A DNA stretch of 64,000 nucleotides from Tetranychus cinnabarinus. Lineage: Eukaryota > Arthropoda > Arachnida > Trombidiformes > Tetranychidae. Positions 14,111 to 28,073 of the stretch are shown piece by piece (positions within the stretch are counted from its first letter, which is position 1; every line of letters starts with the position of its first letter). The position numbers and the translations under genes were made by a program. A model generated the notes under the pieces. The model was not told the DNA's origin. It made no database searches and was given only the letters and a program-made list of their open reading frames with translations. Location: NCBI GenBank assembly GCA_022266195.1, contig WHVY01000001.1, positions 12,772,001 to 12,836,000 of the forward strand, given 5' to 3'.

Positions 14111-17100
14111 GTTTTAAAGTGTTTGTTTGCTTGAAGAATTGGTCAAACAGGAATATACCAAATTAATTTTACTTGTTTGTTAATTTGAGTTATTTATTTC
14201 GATTCTGATGAGAATTTATCTTGAAACAGTTTAGTGCTTACCATAAACATTTTGTTTGAGATTTCTTTCTGTAAGTACTTTTCTAACCTTATCTTAATGT
14301 TACCAAGTTGGCAGCGTTAGTGGTTTTAATGGTGTCCAATTTTTATTGTCCTCTTTCAACTGATTTACAAGCTTTGCTACACAACTCTTTCATCCTGATC
14401 ATCATTATTATTTACCATCATCATCATGTTATCTTTCAATGGGTGCTTGATTTTCAATGTCATTAGGTGAAACCTCGGTCAAGATTAATGATTGTAAGAA
14501 AAGGAAACAAGCTTCTTACAAATATATCTTCTGACTCGTCTTTTGGTTCTTCCCTTGCATCGCCATATTTAATCTCACACGTTGCTTTCATTTAAATGTA
14601 ACTAAACTGTCTTTCTTTACCATTCTTTTACCTTTAATCCGTTTTCTAATGTTTATCTATTTTGCACTTCTTCTCACAATCAGGTACAATTGTAAAACAA
14701 TAAGCTAAACAATTGGCTATTCAGAGGAGATTAATGGATCTCCAATGTGCAATCGTCCATCTCTATCTCACACCATTTTCAACAGTAAACCGTTTGGATT
14801 TGAAAAGTGACTACCATTTGGAAAAGATGATATTTATTCAATCAAAGTCAGTCCAAAGAAAGATTTGAAAATCAATTCAATCCATTGTAAATAGGAGGAT
14901 AACAAATTAAAGAAAACTTGTCACTGGAAAAAAGGAGATGAGAAGGAAGAAAAGAAAAGTGACAAAGATGAGAGGTTGATACAGGAGGAAAAAAAGTCAA
15001 TGGCTTATGTGAATGTTTTAAAATTATTTGACGTTAGTTGAACAACAAATCACGTTAACTAGTGAAATAGCCTTTTTTTATGTTGCTGTCTTTTTGTGGG
15101 GAGGTATGAAGATAATTTATCATCTTATTTACTGGTCATCTTCACCTTTAAAAGAATCAAAAGATGTCGCAGAGGATCCATTTTAAAGCATCATTAGTAA
15201 AAAAAGTCACAAAAAAAAGATAAACCTTCTTCTTGAAGGCAACAGCAAAAAGAGAGGAATGAACAAAAATACACTTTGTCACATCATTTTTGTTCATCTT
15301 TTGACCCATTTTTTCATCATTCTTTTCATTCTCATCATCTTTATCATCAACTTTTTTGTTCATTCTCATCTGTCTTGTTAAAAATTTCTCACTGAATTCC
15401 ATAAATTCCTGATACTTCTCAGATGAGACGGAAAGCTAACGAAAAATTTTTCATCTTCTTACTGGTTCTCTCTTAAACATCACAAGAATCTAAGACATGC
15501 AGGATAATTCTGGATGATGGGAGAAAGAAAAAACAGAAGAAGAAGAAGAAGAAGGAAAGACTGAAGATGATCATGTTATAAATCTTCCTTCTTATTTCAT
15601 CTTCTCATCTTTCTCATAGGAAAAGGTTGCCAAGAAAAGTGGAGAAATAAAAATTGATATCATTTTAACCTGGTAAGTCTGTTAATCTCAACACTAAATC
15701 AATATTAACTTGCAATCATAAATAATCCAAGTTTTTGTATCAAAGTTACATTTACTCATGTTTCTAATTTTTCCCCTCATTTTCAATTGCATTTCTCAGG
15801 ACAACTAAAGATTGACAAAAGATCATGAAAACCAGTTAAACACTTAACACCATTGAACAGCAAAGGAATTGAAAGCAACGAAATGAAAAAACATGAAACA
15901 ATCAAAAGGCCTTCATTATCATCTACTTAATGGTAAGTTTAATGTTTCAAGATGATTAACCAAGTAATCGTAATAGTGAATGGATATTGTATAATAGCTA
16001 ACTAACTGGGAAAGGAGAAGCAAAACGATCAATAAATTAAGTTGATAATAATAAAAAATGAATTATTGTTTTCAAGTTAAAATATATTTGATAATAAATG
16101 GTTTCTCAGGTTCAATAAAACATTAAAAATGACAAATGAACAGTTGAAGTTACCATAATATCGCAAGATGATGATATTAATGTTAATAACAATATATCTT
16201 TAAATCATTTTTGCATTCAACTTTATCTGTAATTTTTCTTCTTTTCTCTTTGTTTTGTTTTTCTCTCCAGATAATTCTGACTTTTCAAATAATTTCACAT
16301 GGATTCACCGATCAATAAAAGGCGCGGAAGGAACCATTTACCAATCTTGATTATCGTTTTAAAATTGCAACTTACAATCAGGATTAATGATAACAAAATG
16401 GTTGCTAGTTAATAAATTATCACCAAGGAAAGATGAGATTTCAAGAAAAGCAGGAGAAAAACTGGATTTAGCCGTTTATTGCTCAAGGAAGATAATAATC
16501 AATTACATTGAAGGGAAACAAAATAATTATCGTCATCATCATCATCAATATTATTAAGGTCATTTATGAAATTGATAAATGATAATAATATTGAATACCA
16601 AGCAAAATAACAACATAAAGGTTAATTATTGCCAATCAATCATGTAGCATTGATGAATCACAGGCTAAATAATACAGAAATATATATTTTAATAATCGAT
16701 TAAAATATTGTTAACTATTCAGTTACAGGGTAATCAAATGAGAGTTAATCATAAGGATCAAATGGCAATAACAGGTTTTAACGTCAAAATTAAGCCAATA
16801 ATCTAGTAACATTAGATTTAAAGTGGTTTAAGTTAAAATCTGTTTCTTTCATTGTTAGTATTTTGCTTCTACCGTTGTTGTTGTTGTTAACAAACTTCCA
16901 TCAATGTCAATCCAGTTGATGGACAGGTTATTGAAGAGATGGTGATGAGGATGATAGAAGAGAGAGAGAGAAGAGGAAGATGGAGAAACGAGTAGGGAAG
17001 ATAAGTGTTAACAAAGTTAGTGAAGATATTCAAGTATAAAATAGCAAATATTAACACATAAATGTTAACCTGCAAGATATTTCTTCCTTATTTCATCTTC

Positions 17101-20100
17101 ATCATAGTTGTCACTCTCTTTTCAATGTTAACTTGTCAATCAAATTATCCTCTTACCTTGTTCATTCTCCATCATAATCACCCTCATCATAAAGGTATAT
17201 ATAATAACTAGCTATTAATCCAGTTGAAACAAAACTAAACAGTTGGTTAACCATTGAACGTGAACAAATTTAGGTTCACTTTTGTTTTTGGTTAACAATT
17301 TTTGTGTTTGTTTCTTATCCACACCATTTTGTTTCATTGTAAGTCTAACCATTTCAATTTTTACCTGCTAATAATGACACTTTATTTGTTAATTATTATT
17401 CACCTTTCATTCATTAAGCTAATTATTAATGATTAAATCTTGTCAAGGTTTAAATCATTAATTTATTACCAACCTTATACACTTTGATTGTTACCTTAAG
17501 TAATACATAATAGTATTATGTATGTATTTTTAACAGCAGCAACAATAACAGCCTTTTTAGACTGCTTATTGAAATGGTTTAAGGCAATATATTGGAAAGG
17601 GGAAAAAAAATCTAAACGTAAATTAATCAAAACATTAATCTCAATTAAATTAGAAGCAAGATTTAGTTTCTTTCACCATTTAATGTACACATTTCACTAA
17701 AATATATGATGATGATTCCCATGATTAAGATGATGATTACCATTTTACACGTAACATTGATCAGATTAATTTACCTTTATATTTTAATGGATGCCTTGAA
17801 GTTTAATTTACATTTTTGGTCAGGAAGCAAAATGTACATTAAACTCAATTTAAGGGTGAATTTGATTAATAATCTTCTTGATCATCAACTCATTTAAGCT
17901 AATACAGATTAACTGACAAAAACTGGATTAAATTTCAAGTCAACAATCAACTAATTAAAAGACTGATACTGTTAATGCTTTGAGAACTGAAAGCGTTTTG
18001 TTTTATTTTTTTTCTGTACTGAAACAGTTAATAAGCAAAGCTAACAATAAGTATTACAATGAACATAATCAATTCAGGTTAATGTACTTCATTCAAAATG
18101 ATAAATCATGATGATTATTATAATGATTATGATGATTGTTAACATTCGTGACAATTTATATTCACAATAATCCTAATCCAATTGAATGGTTAACTTATTT
18201 AATTTGATTTATACAAAAGTTAACAAAAAAAGGTAAAAAATGAGAAGCAAAAAATAGTCAATTTTACGCCAATAAAATGCAATAACTTGTCAAATGATGA
18301 TGATAATTTGTGTCAATTCAATCGAAGTATAAAAATTGTTAAACCAATTTGAGCAAATTACAATGAAATGATCAATAATAACACCAAATTGGTAAGTTTA
18401 ATGTTTTGTAATTTTAAAATCATTTTATTATCAAAATCACACAACATGTAAACATGAATAGATGTTAATTTTGATGATTACGATGATGACCATAAACGTG
18501 TTATTAACATTGTCTTCCTTTGTATCCTCTCAACCATTTAGGATTCCTAAAGCTGATAAATCAAACTTGGCCTTTACAGTTGATTCAAATCCATGGCTAA
18601 ACTGGACATTTGGACTTCATTTATGCAGCAAAACATGACTGACTCAATATTGACTGAATATCGCGACCATTCTTTACTCCAAGTGCTGTTGAAAAACATC
18701 ATGAACCCAGGAATGATCAATGATGAAACAAAGATGTTGAAAAGAAAAAAGTTTGTCTCTCAAATTTCATTGTTTCCGATCGATATTGAAGATAATGATG
18801 AAGATGTCAATGGATGATTGTTGCAAGATGAATGAGATAAAGTGTCATGCAATGGAGTTGATTTTTTTTCCATATAAACTTCAATATATTGTATTGAAAA
18901 AAAGTACGTTATCTGTCATGGTAAAGTACTGTTATATCAAAGTAAGTAATGTTATCATTTTTGTTATTTATTCTCATCATCATATTACTCAAGTATCTGG
19001 ATTCTCTTTTTTTTGGTTCATCCTGAGAGAAAAGAAGATGAATGGAAATGGATGATAAATCTGTTGAAGATTTTCATCTCATTTCCTTAGTCAATCATTT
19101 ACATTTTTGTTTTCTTTCCTTACCCAGTATTGTTGCACTTGAAACAAGAGCAACTCTTCATTTGTCCATCAAAATTACTTGAAATCTATCTGAACAATCA
19201 AAGTCTTACCAAAGTCAACCTTTCAATTTGACAAAAGCAAAAGTGTAAATCAATACATAAAAAACAATTAGATATTGGCAGAACCATTAATATTTACATT
19301 TTCACAGCAATTTTCAATTTCGATTCCCATATTATCATCATTATCATGTTTCACTAAAGAAATATCAAGTTATTATTAGATAAAATTTTTCCTGAGTTTT
19401 GATAACAAACAGTGAATAAGTTGAAGCTTAAAAAAATGTTTACTTTTTTTACAGTTTAGACTTTTGTTTGTCCCTGAAGGAGTTGAAACAAGTTGAACAA
19501 TACATGGATAGATGGATTGGTATCATGTAATAACCATAATAATAAAAGATATTAAATGAACAAAAGGTAAACTGGGAAAATGCAATTGATGATTGAGGTT
19601 TGAAAAGGGAATTGAGAAAGTTATTATTATTTGAAGGGCAAAAACAAGATAAAAGTGTATATAAATTGTTTAGAGTCAATTACACTTGCTATTTGTTACT
19701 CTTAGAGTTGAACTATTTTTCAATGTTTCCAGGCTAAATTTAATGTCAATAGGAGTGACAGGGAGTTAAACAGGGAATGAAATAGTGTTTATATTTTTGT
19801 GATATTTTCTTGTTGATATTATTATTGTTCATTGAACAGGTTTTGGATTAAATTTCAAGCTTTCTCTTGCTCACCATTTTTCACCATTTTGGTATCTTTT
19901 CCAGTGAAAGGCCGCAACTTACATCTAAATTGGCTGTAAGTTGATGATGATTATGATGATGATTAAGGTGATGATAAAGTTTACTTTTGCCTCGAGTGAA
20001 ACAATTCAAGTTATCAAATTGATTGCAAGTTGACAAGCCTTTTACCTGATTCAGTTAATACAATGTTTTTCACTGTGTTTCAGTTTTTCTGTTGTTCAAC

Positions 20101-22705
20101 ATTTACAAATCCATTTCATCATCAATCAACTTTATTTTTGTTTGATTAAAACTCTTATTCAGATAATTGTTATTTAATTACATTGATTGGCCATTGATCA
20201 AGTGGCCTGGATTTTTACTCGATTAAACTTGATTTGATTGCAAATGAAAATGTTAACTTTTCTTGTATTTTACAAATTTTGCTTCTTTTTACTTGAAAAT
20301 TGGATTGATCTTCATTGAACCTGTTAATAAACGATTAAGTAAAACAGTTTCAACTGTCAAATGTTGTTATTAAATGATATTAAAGTAATGGACTGCCATT
20401 TATCATGATAATAATCAATGAAATGAACTCAAATTGAATAGATTAGCTTGGCAAGGTTAGCTTTGGCCATTTTGCCACTTGATGAATGTTTGAAAGGTTC
20501 AATGAAAAGAGAAAGAGTGAAATTCGTCATTTAATCATTTATTTCTTGATCAATCATGATAATTATGATGATGATGATTGTAATAAGGAGCATAAAAAAA
20601 GTGATGAAGTTAAAACTCAACTAAAGGTATGAAAAAAAGGAGATAAAAAGGTTTGCTGAGGAAAAAAAAGGTTGAAAGATATTATGATAATAATGTTATA
20701 AAAATGAAGTCAACATTTTGTTGATGCAAACATCAATTATGTCATTTTGAGAGCTGAAAAATGCTATTCAATTTGTTGCTTTAACGTATGATTGATTGAT
20801 GATGATGATGTTGATGATCAAGAGTAAGGATAAATTTGGCCAGAAAAAAGATTAATCAGAATCGAGTTAACATGAACATGAGTTTTGAAACAAGAATCAA
20901 AGTAACTTTCAAAGGGAATCTTTTGGTGAAAATAATTATGATGATGGTGATGAGAGGAGAGTTGAGGACAAAATGTTTATCTTATTATCACCATTATCAT
21001 TATTATAATGTTGGTGATAAAAATGTTGACCAAACAAATGAAGGAAAAGTAAAAATTGTGTTTTTGTTTGCACACATAAATCGTCATTAATTTACATAAT
21101 GGACTTTAAAGGTTCATTTTAAATGCTTTGTAAAACTGATCATGTCATAGTCATGATAATCTTTGAAACCATTTTGTTTCAAAGTGAAAATTGAAGTCGT
21201 TTCTTCTTCTTCGCCAACCTTTAATATTTATTGTAACAAAATGAAGGTTTCATTTAAAGTGTGTCCAAAATTTTGGGCTTGATTGATGATTCTAATGGTA
21301 AGTGCTAAATTGTTCAACAAGAAAATAAAAACTGGCGAAGAAGATGAAATGATGATGAAAAGAACGAAAGTAAAATCTCTTTTTTTCTCTGTTTGCTCAT
21401 CTTTTTCTGTTTCTCTCCTTGTTTTTAAAGCTTGATAATCTGGTTGAACAGCCTGAAGCTAGAGATGATGGATTGATGATAATTAACCGTGAGGATTGCA
21501 AGTGACGGTTAAACAGGCAAAAATGGCAGATAATTAAGATGGATCATGGCCAATGATTAGAGTAAAATTGTGATTCCCATCAATAAATGAAGACTATGAT
21601 AAAGAAGAAGAAGAAAGCTCAGTCATCTTATCTTGTAACAAGCTTAATGTAATTCTTGCTTCATTTGCTTCACTCATTCACTTCATCTAATTTCGTGATT
21701 TTCTGATTACCCTGATGATGATAATGATGATGATAATGATGACGGAAAAGATGATCAAAACTTTAATAGTTGAATCAAGATGATCAGTCAGGTCATAATT
21801 CAATCGACGCTTGTGGCCTTGTTCCAGTTTACCTGGCTGTTAATAATAGTTAATATTGATGGAAATGTTGATTACATTAACTCAACGGGAGAACACTTTT
21901 AACAGTTTATTTGTCTTTAATCGTGATCATTGATTATTCAATTTCCTGGTGCAATAATTGTCAACTTTACCATCAAACAATTGATCAAAAAATCAACAGT
22001 GGACATTGAATCTCAATTGGCTAAATTGACTTGCAACATTTTTCACATTTCACTTGATCTCTCAACTGTATATTTATATTAACTGTTGGCTCCATGTTGG
22101 TCTGGATTTTGCTTTGATGAACCGGAATAAAGATGCGTCAAGATGCTTCAAGAGGATGATGATCAGCTAAAGATGAGGATGTAATGTTAACTTTGTTGAC
22201 AAATGATCCTCATTTTCAACCAAAATGTACCGCAATATTTTTTCCTGTTTGGCGTTGAAAGATTTCACTCACTCATTTTGTCTTCTCTCTCTTTATCTTC
22301 CTAAGTCACTTAAATCTTTTTACCATCATCATCATTATCTTCATCATCCTTAGTAATTTCATCTTTTCTCTCATCCGAATCAATTTATCTTAATTTTATA
22401 TTTTTGTTAAAAATAAAACAGCAACAATGGGTTTGCTGTTTATGGCTTGTAAGAAACAGCAAAAAGGGAAAAACAAATATCAAATTAACTGACTTGTGCG
22501 CCGGGAATACAATCATTTACAATCATGACAATTACAAGTTGATTGTTGCCAATGATTTAACACTAATTACTAAAGATACTCATTAACTAGATTATCAATC
22601 AAGTAAGGAAATTAAATTGATTACAATTGAAGCTAATTATATGTTGTTATTACCTTCACTTTACAGTGTAATGTAGATTGGAAGACGATGCCAAAAGGGA
22701 AAGCA

Positions 22706-22734
22706 TAACCTAAACCAGGGTTAGGTTTAGGTTA
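22706..22734. repeat. small inverted repeat with TTAGG-like sequence
   Basis: Two 11-base arms, TAACCTAAACC and GGTTTAGGTTA, are separated by 7 bases. The core contains GGTTAGGTTTAGG, which recalls the arthropod telomere unit TTAGG, but there is no regular array. Confidence 0.5.
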
Positions 22735-25183
22735 AACATTAACAAAGAGTCGATGGTTTTGTTCACAGTAAAAAAGGTTGAGTGTCTTTCAAATTTTCAA
22801 GTGAAACTGTTCTTGACTGATGTTCAGATGATCATGGAAAGATTAATGAGCATGAAAATGATATTAATGATGATGATGATGGGATGACATAGAGTGGGTT
22901 AAAATTTGTTGTTCATTGAAAGTAAATGATGAAAAGACTGAAAATGGGTGAAACCAGAAAAGGCTTCAAATAAACTGCAATACATCTTTAAAGTTGGCAA
23001 CAAAAAAAAGAGGAGAGAGAGATGAAGATTACCTTTGTGAGCTGTTTATGTAAATCTGGTTTGATATATATTTCACCTTATTGTTGAATAATCCAGAAAA
23101 GAAGGAAAAGAAAACACAAATTTGATAAACAGCAGGATAAATGAGTGGCGACACTTGAAAGTGTTTCAATGATGAATCTTGAAATATTAAAAGTGGATGA
23201 TGACAATGAAGATAAAGATGAAAATAATGTTAATGATGAAGATAAAGATTGTCAAATAAATTATCAACTAAAAAAGTATTCAATAAAATGTAAACCAATC
23301 TTTACTCGCAAGTTATTCCCAAAAGGCTTTTCCCATTGAAAGAAGTAAAAAGTTGAACATTTGAAGAGGAAGAAGAAGAAAAAGAAAAAGAAAAAGAAAA
23401 CAGATTCATTTCTCACTTTCCTGAAGATGAAATTTCCTCATCTTCTCTCCTCTTCTGGGTTACAGTTAGGACCCATTAAAATCATAAATTGTCTTGGCCA
23501 TTAAATGCTTCTTATGAGGCTATTTCAAGTCCCAAATAGCAGTCATCCATCAATCGGATTGGACCCAGAATATTATATTGCTTTAAAAAAACGATACCAA
23601 CTCTTATCTTCTCATCGTCCACACAAGATGAACAACATGTCAGACTGTCTTTCACTCATCATCATCTTTATCTTTCAAGTAACATCCTATCGAAACGATT
23701 ATAACCTTCTTTTTTTATCTTGAACCTCTTCTGGAGTTAGATTTATCAGCTCAAGCAAAATCACTCCCTGTAGGTATCAACTTCAATATATTAGGTAATA
23801 ATAATAAAAAGCTAGTAATAATGATAATAATAACAATAATATCATTTTTATCGTTTAACTTTTCCTGCTTACAATCACAGTCTTGCAACTCAATTTTTGT
23901 TCACATCTTTTCACAATTTTGCTCACTTTCACATTAACATTACGTTTTTATCATTATTATTGTTATTGTTATTTTTCTTGATCATCTTTATCATTATTAT
24001 TGAAAGTAATCACAGTTTGGCAACATTTAAAATTTGATTGTCGATCAGTTTGCTGGTTGAAATGGTTAAACTCTGATTTTCTGGTTTCTGGTTTTTTTTA
24101 CTCAAACTAATTTGAATAATGTTTTTGTTCATATGATCATGGATCAAACCATTGTTATCTTGTTAATCAACTTGTTACTGTTTCCTTGCCTTTTTTTAAA
24201 GGCTTTTCAATTTCAATTGTTAACGATAATTTGATTGATTCAAGAAGATTAACATGATGTTATGGTTATGTATTTACGGTTAAAGAGGAATGGCTCACAT
24301 CCAAACCTTAATCATCATAAGCATCTTCAAGATGAATTATGTTGATTACCTTTTAAACAGCAAACAAAGATTCATCTTATTACATGTTAGTGTCACTGAG
24401 CCTTGAACAAGGATTGCTGATTAAACAGCATTTATGACTATAATAGATCTTGGCTCATCATTAACATCATTAATTTGATTACAATTAAGATAATTGTTCA
24501 CATTAAATGGCGACTCTTTTAACTTGCACAATGAAAAAAAAGTCATTTCAATCTTATTTAATTGCCAAATTGAGACTTTTGTAACTGATTGTAATTATCT
24601 TCTGTTAGACCATTAAAGTGTCTGCATTTGTAATTTAAATCATTTTCAAAGTCTTTTTCAGTCTTTTCACATTCGTATCCAATTTTTAGTCGCTTTTTTG
24701 CCAATCTGTTTGTTTTTTGGCATTCTCATTAATCAAAAGCAAGCATTTATTTTTGCACAATCAACAGTCAATAATGAAAACTGTTTGTCAACTGTTAGTT
24801 ATTAAACTGTCAACAGACTAATTTGTTTTAATAAAATGCTGTTTACTCAATCTTTTGACCATTTTGTGTGCAAACAAAGTGGAAAGTCTGTTGATAAGAT
24901 TGATATTGCCTGACTTTTTTTAACCTCAACTTTGTTCCAAACATTCATTGGATTCAGTTTTACACAGATGTGATTAACGGGAAATGTTGATCGCTACGAA
25001 CTTTATATCTTTTGAAATGACGAAAGTAGAGTTAAACACGAATACTTATTTGACCAGTTTCTTGTTCGAGTTTAAGTTTGACTTTATTAATAGGTTATTA
25101 AGAATTTAAGTTTAACATTTATTTAGTGTTGATGATGATGGTGATGATGAGAATGAGGATGATGACAGTGATTATGATTGTTA

Positions 25184-26859
25184 TTAAGGCGGAATTGGTG
25201 GACCCAAGCGCCCTGCATAGGGTCCTTGAGGGGGATAACTCAAGTTCATTTGAGATCTGGGTGATACTGAATGTGCTGAGGGAAGATGAGGTAATCCGCT
25301 GGTTAATCCGTTTGGTGAGTTTGGAAAAGGCTTGTAAGGATGATATCGGTTAATCGGATCGAAATTTGTCCTTCTTAAGCCAGCAATAGGATTAGTTAAC
25401 ATGGGATAAAGATGAGGATATTGACCAAGAAAGGCAAGAGCAGCAACCGATGGATCAGAAGAAGCGTGATTGCGAAGATGTTGATGAGCTTCTTCAGCGG
25501 TTGGAAATCTTTTACCATTGAAACTATTTCCAGGTTGGGTCACACTTGAGGGATTTGATGGTTGGTTATTAGGGTTAGAAGGGTGATGAGGTGCAGGTAG
25601 TAATGGATAAAATGCATTACCGGCCAGGTATGGTGAGTTTGCTTGCAGTGCAGCTGCTAAATTGATTGATGATGCCATTGAGGGAGAAGCATGTGAACAC
25701 TGAGTACAACCAGCGGCACATGCTGATACCTGTCCGAGGACATTAGACGCAGCATTGAATCTACAGCCTGGACAAAAAGGATCACGACATACGCTTGGTG
25801 AATGGCAGTAGCCAGCCACGGCAGCAGCAGCAGCATTCAATCGAGCAGCGGCTGCTGGATCATGAGCTGAAAGCTGAGGATGATGAGGAAGGCCCAAGTA
25901 GGGTGAAAGCGATGAATATGGTACAAATTTATTAACATTATCTACAGTTAACTGATGTAATTTGGATGATGAAGAGTTAGTTTGATGAGTGACGGATGTT
26001 GATGTTGAAGTTGTCGTTGCAGAAGAGGAAGAAGATGATGAAGATGATGATGATTTTGGTACCGTTGATGAATTGTTTGACAAGGAAGGTGTAGAAGATG
26101 ATGAAGAACGAATCTTTTTATTTTTTTCCTCGTAACCATTGCTGTGGCTTGTTGGTGGGCTTCCTCCATTAGTTTCACTTTCTCGTTTTGAAGAAACAGA
26201 TTCAGATGTTTTTGAACCATTCACACTATTACTGTTATCCTTGTTATTTTTGTAATTATCACTATTTAGAGGTGATCTTGAGCTTTGTACCTGCTGTGGG
26301 TAATTGTGGTTGAATGCTGAATGACTTCTAGAGTCTTCAGTATTCGTCTTTTTATTGGTAACATGATCTTCATAAGGCTTGAAAGAGAACTTGGTTGGTT
26401 CACGATTATCAGGCACTGAATTGGCACTGATACGGCTATTTGATGAAACGGATAAAGATGATTGTTTATCTGATCCATTTCTTAAAGGTGAAACAGACAA
26501 GCGACAAGAGTCATTGCTTTTCCTAGTAGATTCAATGGATGAAGAAGATGATGGTGAAGTTGAGGATTTTGATGAAAATGATTTGGTATGATCAACGGAT
26601 GATTTGATTAATTTACTAGTTGTTTTGTCAACACCAATATTACGACATGTTTCAGCCAATAAAGCTAATGGACTTTTACCGTCGTCGTACTGTAAAAAGG
26701 AAAACAAAATTTTCATTTATTTTAGAATAATAAGAAACGATAATTCTCAAAAAAAGATCAGTTAAGATCAATCAAGAGATAAATTAACAAATAAGAAATA
26801 AAAAAAGATAAAAAACTAACCCGAAACTCGGATTGAACGAGATTATTATTCGACGACAT
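25184..26859 (-). CDS. noc: No-ocelli/Elbow family zinc-finger co-repressor (NET family)
   Basis: Two coding exons: 26821-26859 (13 codons, starting MSSNNN) and 25184-26689, giving 514 aa. The donor GTTAGT and the acceptor TTTACAG join in phase 0. Near the N-terminus is the SPLALLAETC box (about residues 19-28) typical of Noc, Elbow and vertebrate ZNF503/ZNF703. FKPY at about 116-119 is the known Groucho-recruiting motif of the family. Ser-rich low complexity follows, then a cysteine cluster (about 308-344, with CRDPFCPGC). The single C2H2 finger expected after it is present only as GKRFPTAEEAHQHLRNH: both histidines remain, but no cysteine lies in the 50 residues before it. Nuclear transcriptional repression in appendage, eye or trachea patterning is inferred from the family. 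Whether it is the noc or the elB orthologue cannot be decided here. It is divergent to SLD5. Confidence 0.88.
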
Positions 26860-27150
26860 ATAAACAAATGATAAAAAGGTTTCAGACTCTTGATATGGAT
26901 TTAACAAATAGTCCAAATGAGATCACGGTTTAGAACAGAAAAATGGTGTTAAAAAAACGATACAATAACATTACATTGGACTTCTCATGAAGTTTGAATA
27001 TAAACAAACGGAACAGTAATAAGTTAAACTTTAACCAATGTTAACCTAAAAGCAACTAACTGAATGTTTTCAAGCTGTGAACCAACTCAAAGCAAACCAA
27101 GATGAAAGAACATGCGCAATAGCTTGAGAAAATTTCGGTTGTTCTGTAAG

Positions 27151-27164
27151 ATACTGCCATCTTG
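27151..27164 (-). promoter_or_regulatory. GATGGCAG promoter-like motif facing noc
   Basis: The minus strand reads CAAGATGGCAGTAT about 300 bases upstream of the noc-like start codon. AAGATGGC is the core of YY1/Pleiohomeotic-type sites, which often lie near transcription starts. A similar word lies upstream of each of the other three conserved genes in sense orientation. Confidence 0.35.
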
Positions 27165-27480
27165 TGCGATAATTTTCAGCAACTCAAGTAAAAATGGATT
27201 TACAGTGAATGTCGTTTGTTTGGGACAGTTAGAGCCAATGGGTTGGACACCATAGCGATTGAATGCGACACTTGATTCTTGTTTGGTCCAAAGATTATAA
27301 AATTTTATTGTCAGAGAAAATCTTGAGTAAGTAAGAGCAAATTAATGAAATGAAGAAGACAGAAGCAAATTAATGTGACAATTTTTTTAGTCGTGTTTCA
27401 GTTTTCAATTATTTCACCATTTAAACATTTTTGTCTTTTTTTCAGATACAAGTTTAAAAAATCGCCCAGCACTCTTCGGA

Positions 27481-27504
27481 TATTATCATATTATCATATT
27501 ATCA
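27481..27504. repeat. three tandem copies of an 8-base unit
   Basis: TATTATCA is repeated three times without interruption in the intergenic region between the noc-like gene and SLD5. Confidence 0.85.
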
Positions 27505-27932
27505 TATGGATTTTCCTCTGGTTAAGAGCTTACAGTAGTTCCGAAAGTGGAAGTCAATTTTGTGAATGTGTTTGACTTATTGGATTTGAACGGTGGATAA
27601 CATCTTGAAAACAAATGCTGGACAATGTGGTGGGAAGAAGGTCTAATCCTAAAAATGTTTAATTAGTGAAATAATTGATTATTGAAACAAGATTAACCTA
27701 ATTGTTTAATCCATCTGCTCTGGTCGTCTCAAGATTTGGTCTATCAATAAAGGATTTTATGAAATACAGACAAACAAAATGTCCCGTGTTCAGTCGCTCT
27801 ATTAATTTGATGGTAATAGTGTTGATAACTTGTGCTTATGATCTTCCGAACTCTGAATTTCCTTTAACAAGAAATCTTGGAAAAAATTATTGATTCAAAA
27901 AATACGCACGGAGGTTATTCTGTTACACCCTG

Positions 27933-27945
27933 TAGATGGCAGTAG
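27933..27945 (+). promoter_or_regulatory. GATGGCAG promoter-like motif facing SLD5
   Basis: TAGATGGCAGTAG lies about 130 bases before the SLD5 start codon, a plausible distance for a core promoter or transcription start element. It shares AGATGGCAGTA with the adducin-side copy at 31893-31905. Confidence 0.4.
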
Positions 27946-28073
27946 CTTTTTAAGCCGCGCAAAATGTTTTTGTTAAAGATTTGTTGTTTTTAAATACTAA
28001 AGCTGTGATACTGATTAGTCTGATAAATTAACAGTTTTGATTACGTTTTATTATTTTAATTAAGTTTTGTCAT

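Larger units (their letters stand above)
1..25183. other. gene-poor AT-rich region on the 3' side of the noc-like gene
   Basis: I find no coding exon here. The open frames are short, have no recognisable domain, and many run through GAT/ATC or poly-A/poly-T tracts. The stretch contains scattered ATG/ATC trinucleotide runs, oligo-A tracts followed by GG, and two diffuse copies of a dispersed repeat (listed separately). It lies downstream of a noc/elB-like developmental gene, and such genes often sit in gene-poor regulatory domains, so enhancers are plausible but only inferred. An unrecognised non-coding RNA or a fast-evolving small gene cannot be excluded. Confidence 0.6.
26860..28073. promoter_or_regulatory. 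shared upstream region of noc-like gene and SLD5
   Basis: About 1.2 kb between two divergent start codons. No convincing exon is seen, though a 5' untranslated exon of either gene could lie here. It contains a short tandem repeat at 27481-27504 and a GATGGCAG motif facing each gene. Confidence 0.55.

Noticed and set aside
18593..18817. Possible small gene (74 codons, starting MAKLDIW)
   Set aside because: No domain, no splice context and composition like the surrounding non-coding DNA; kept only as an uncertain frame.
22706..22734. Internal telomere array
   Set aside because: Only about two irregular TTAGG-like units; a short inverted repeat explains the pattern.
25126..25353. Plus-strand 75-codon frame over the end of noc
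   Set aside because: Antisense to the noc-like last exon and begins in a GATGAT tract.
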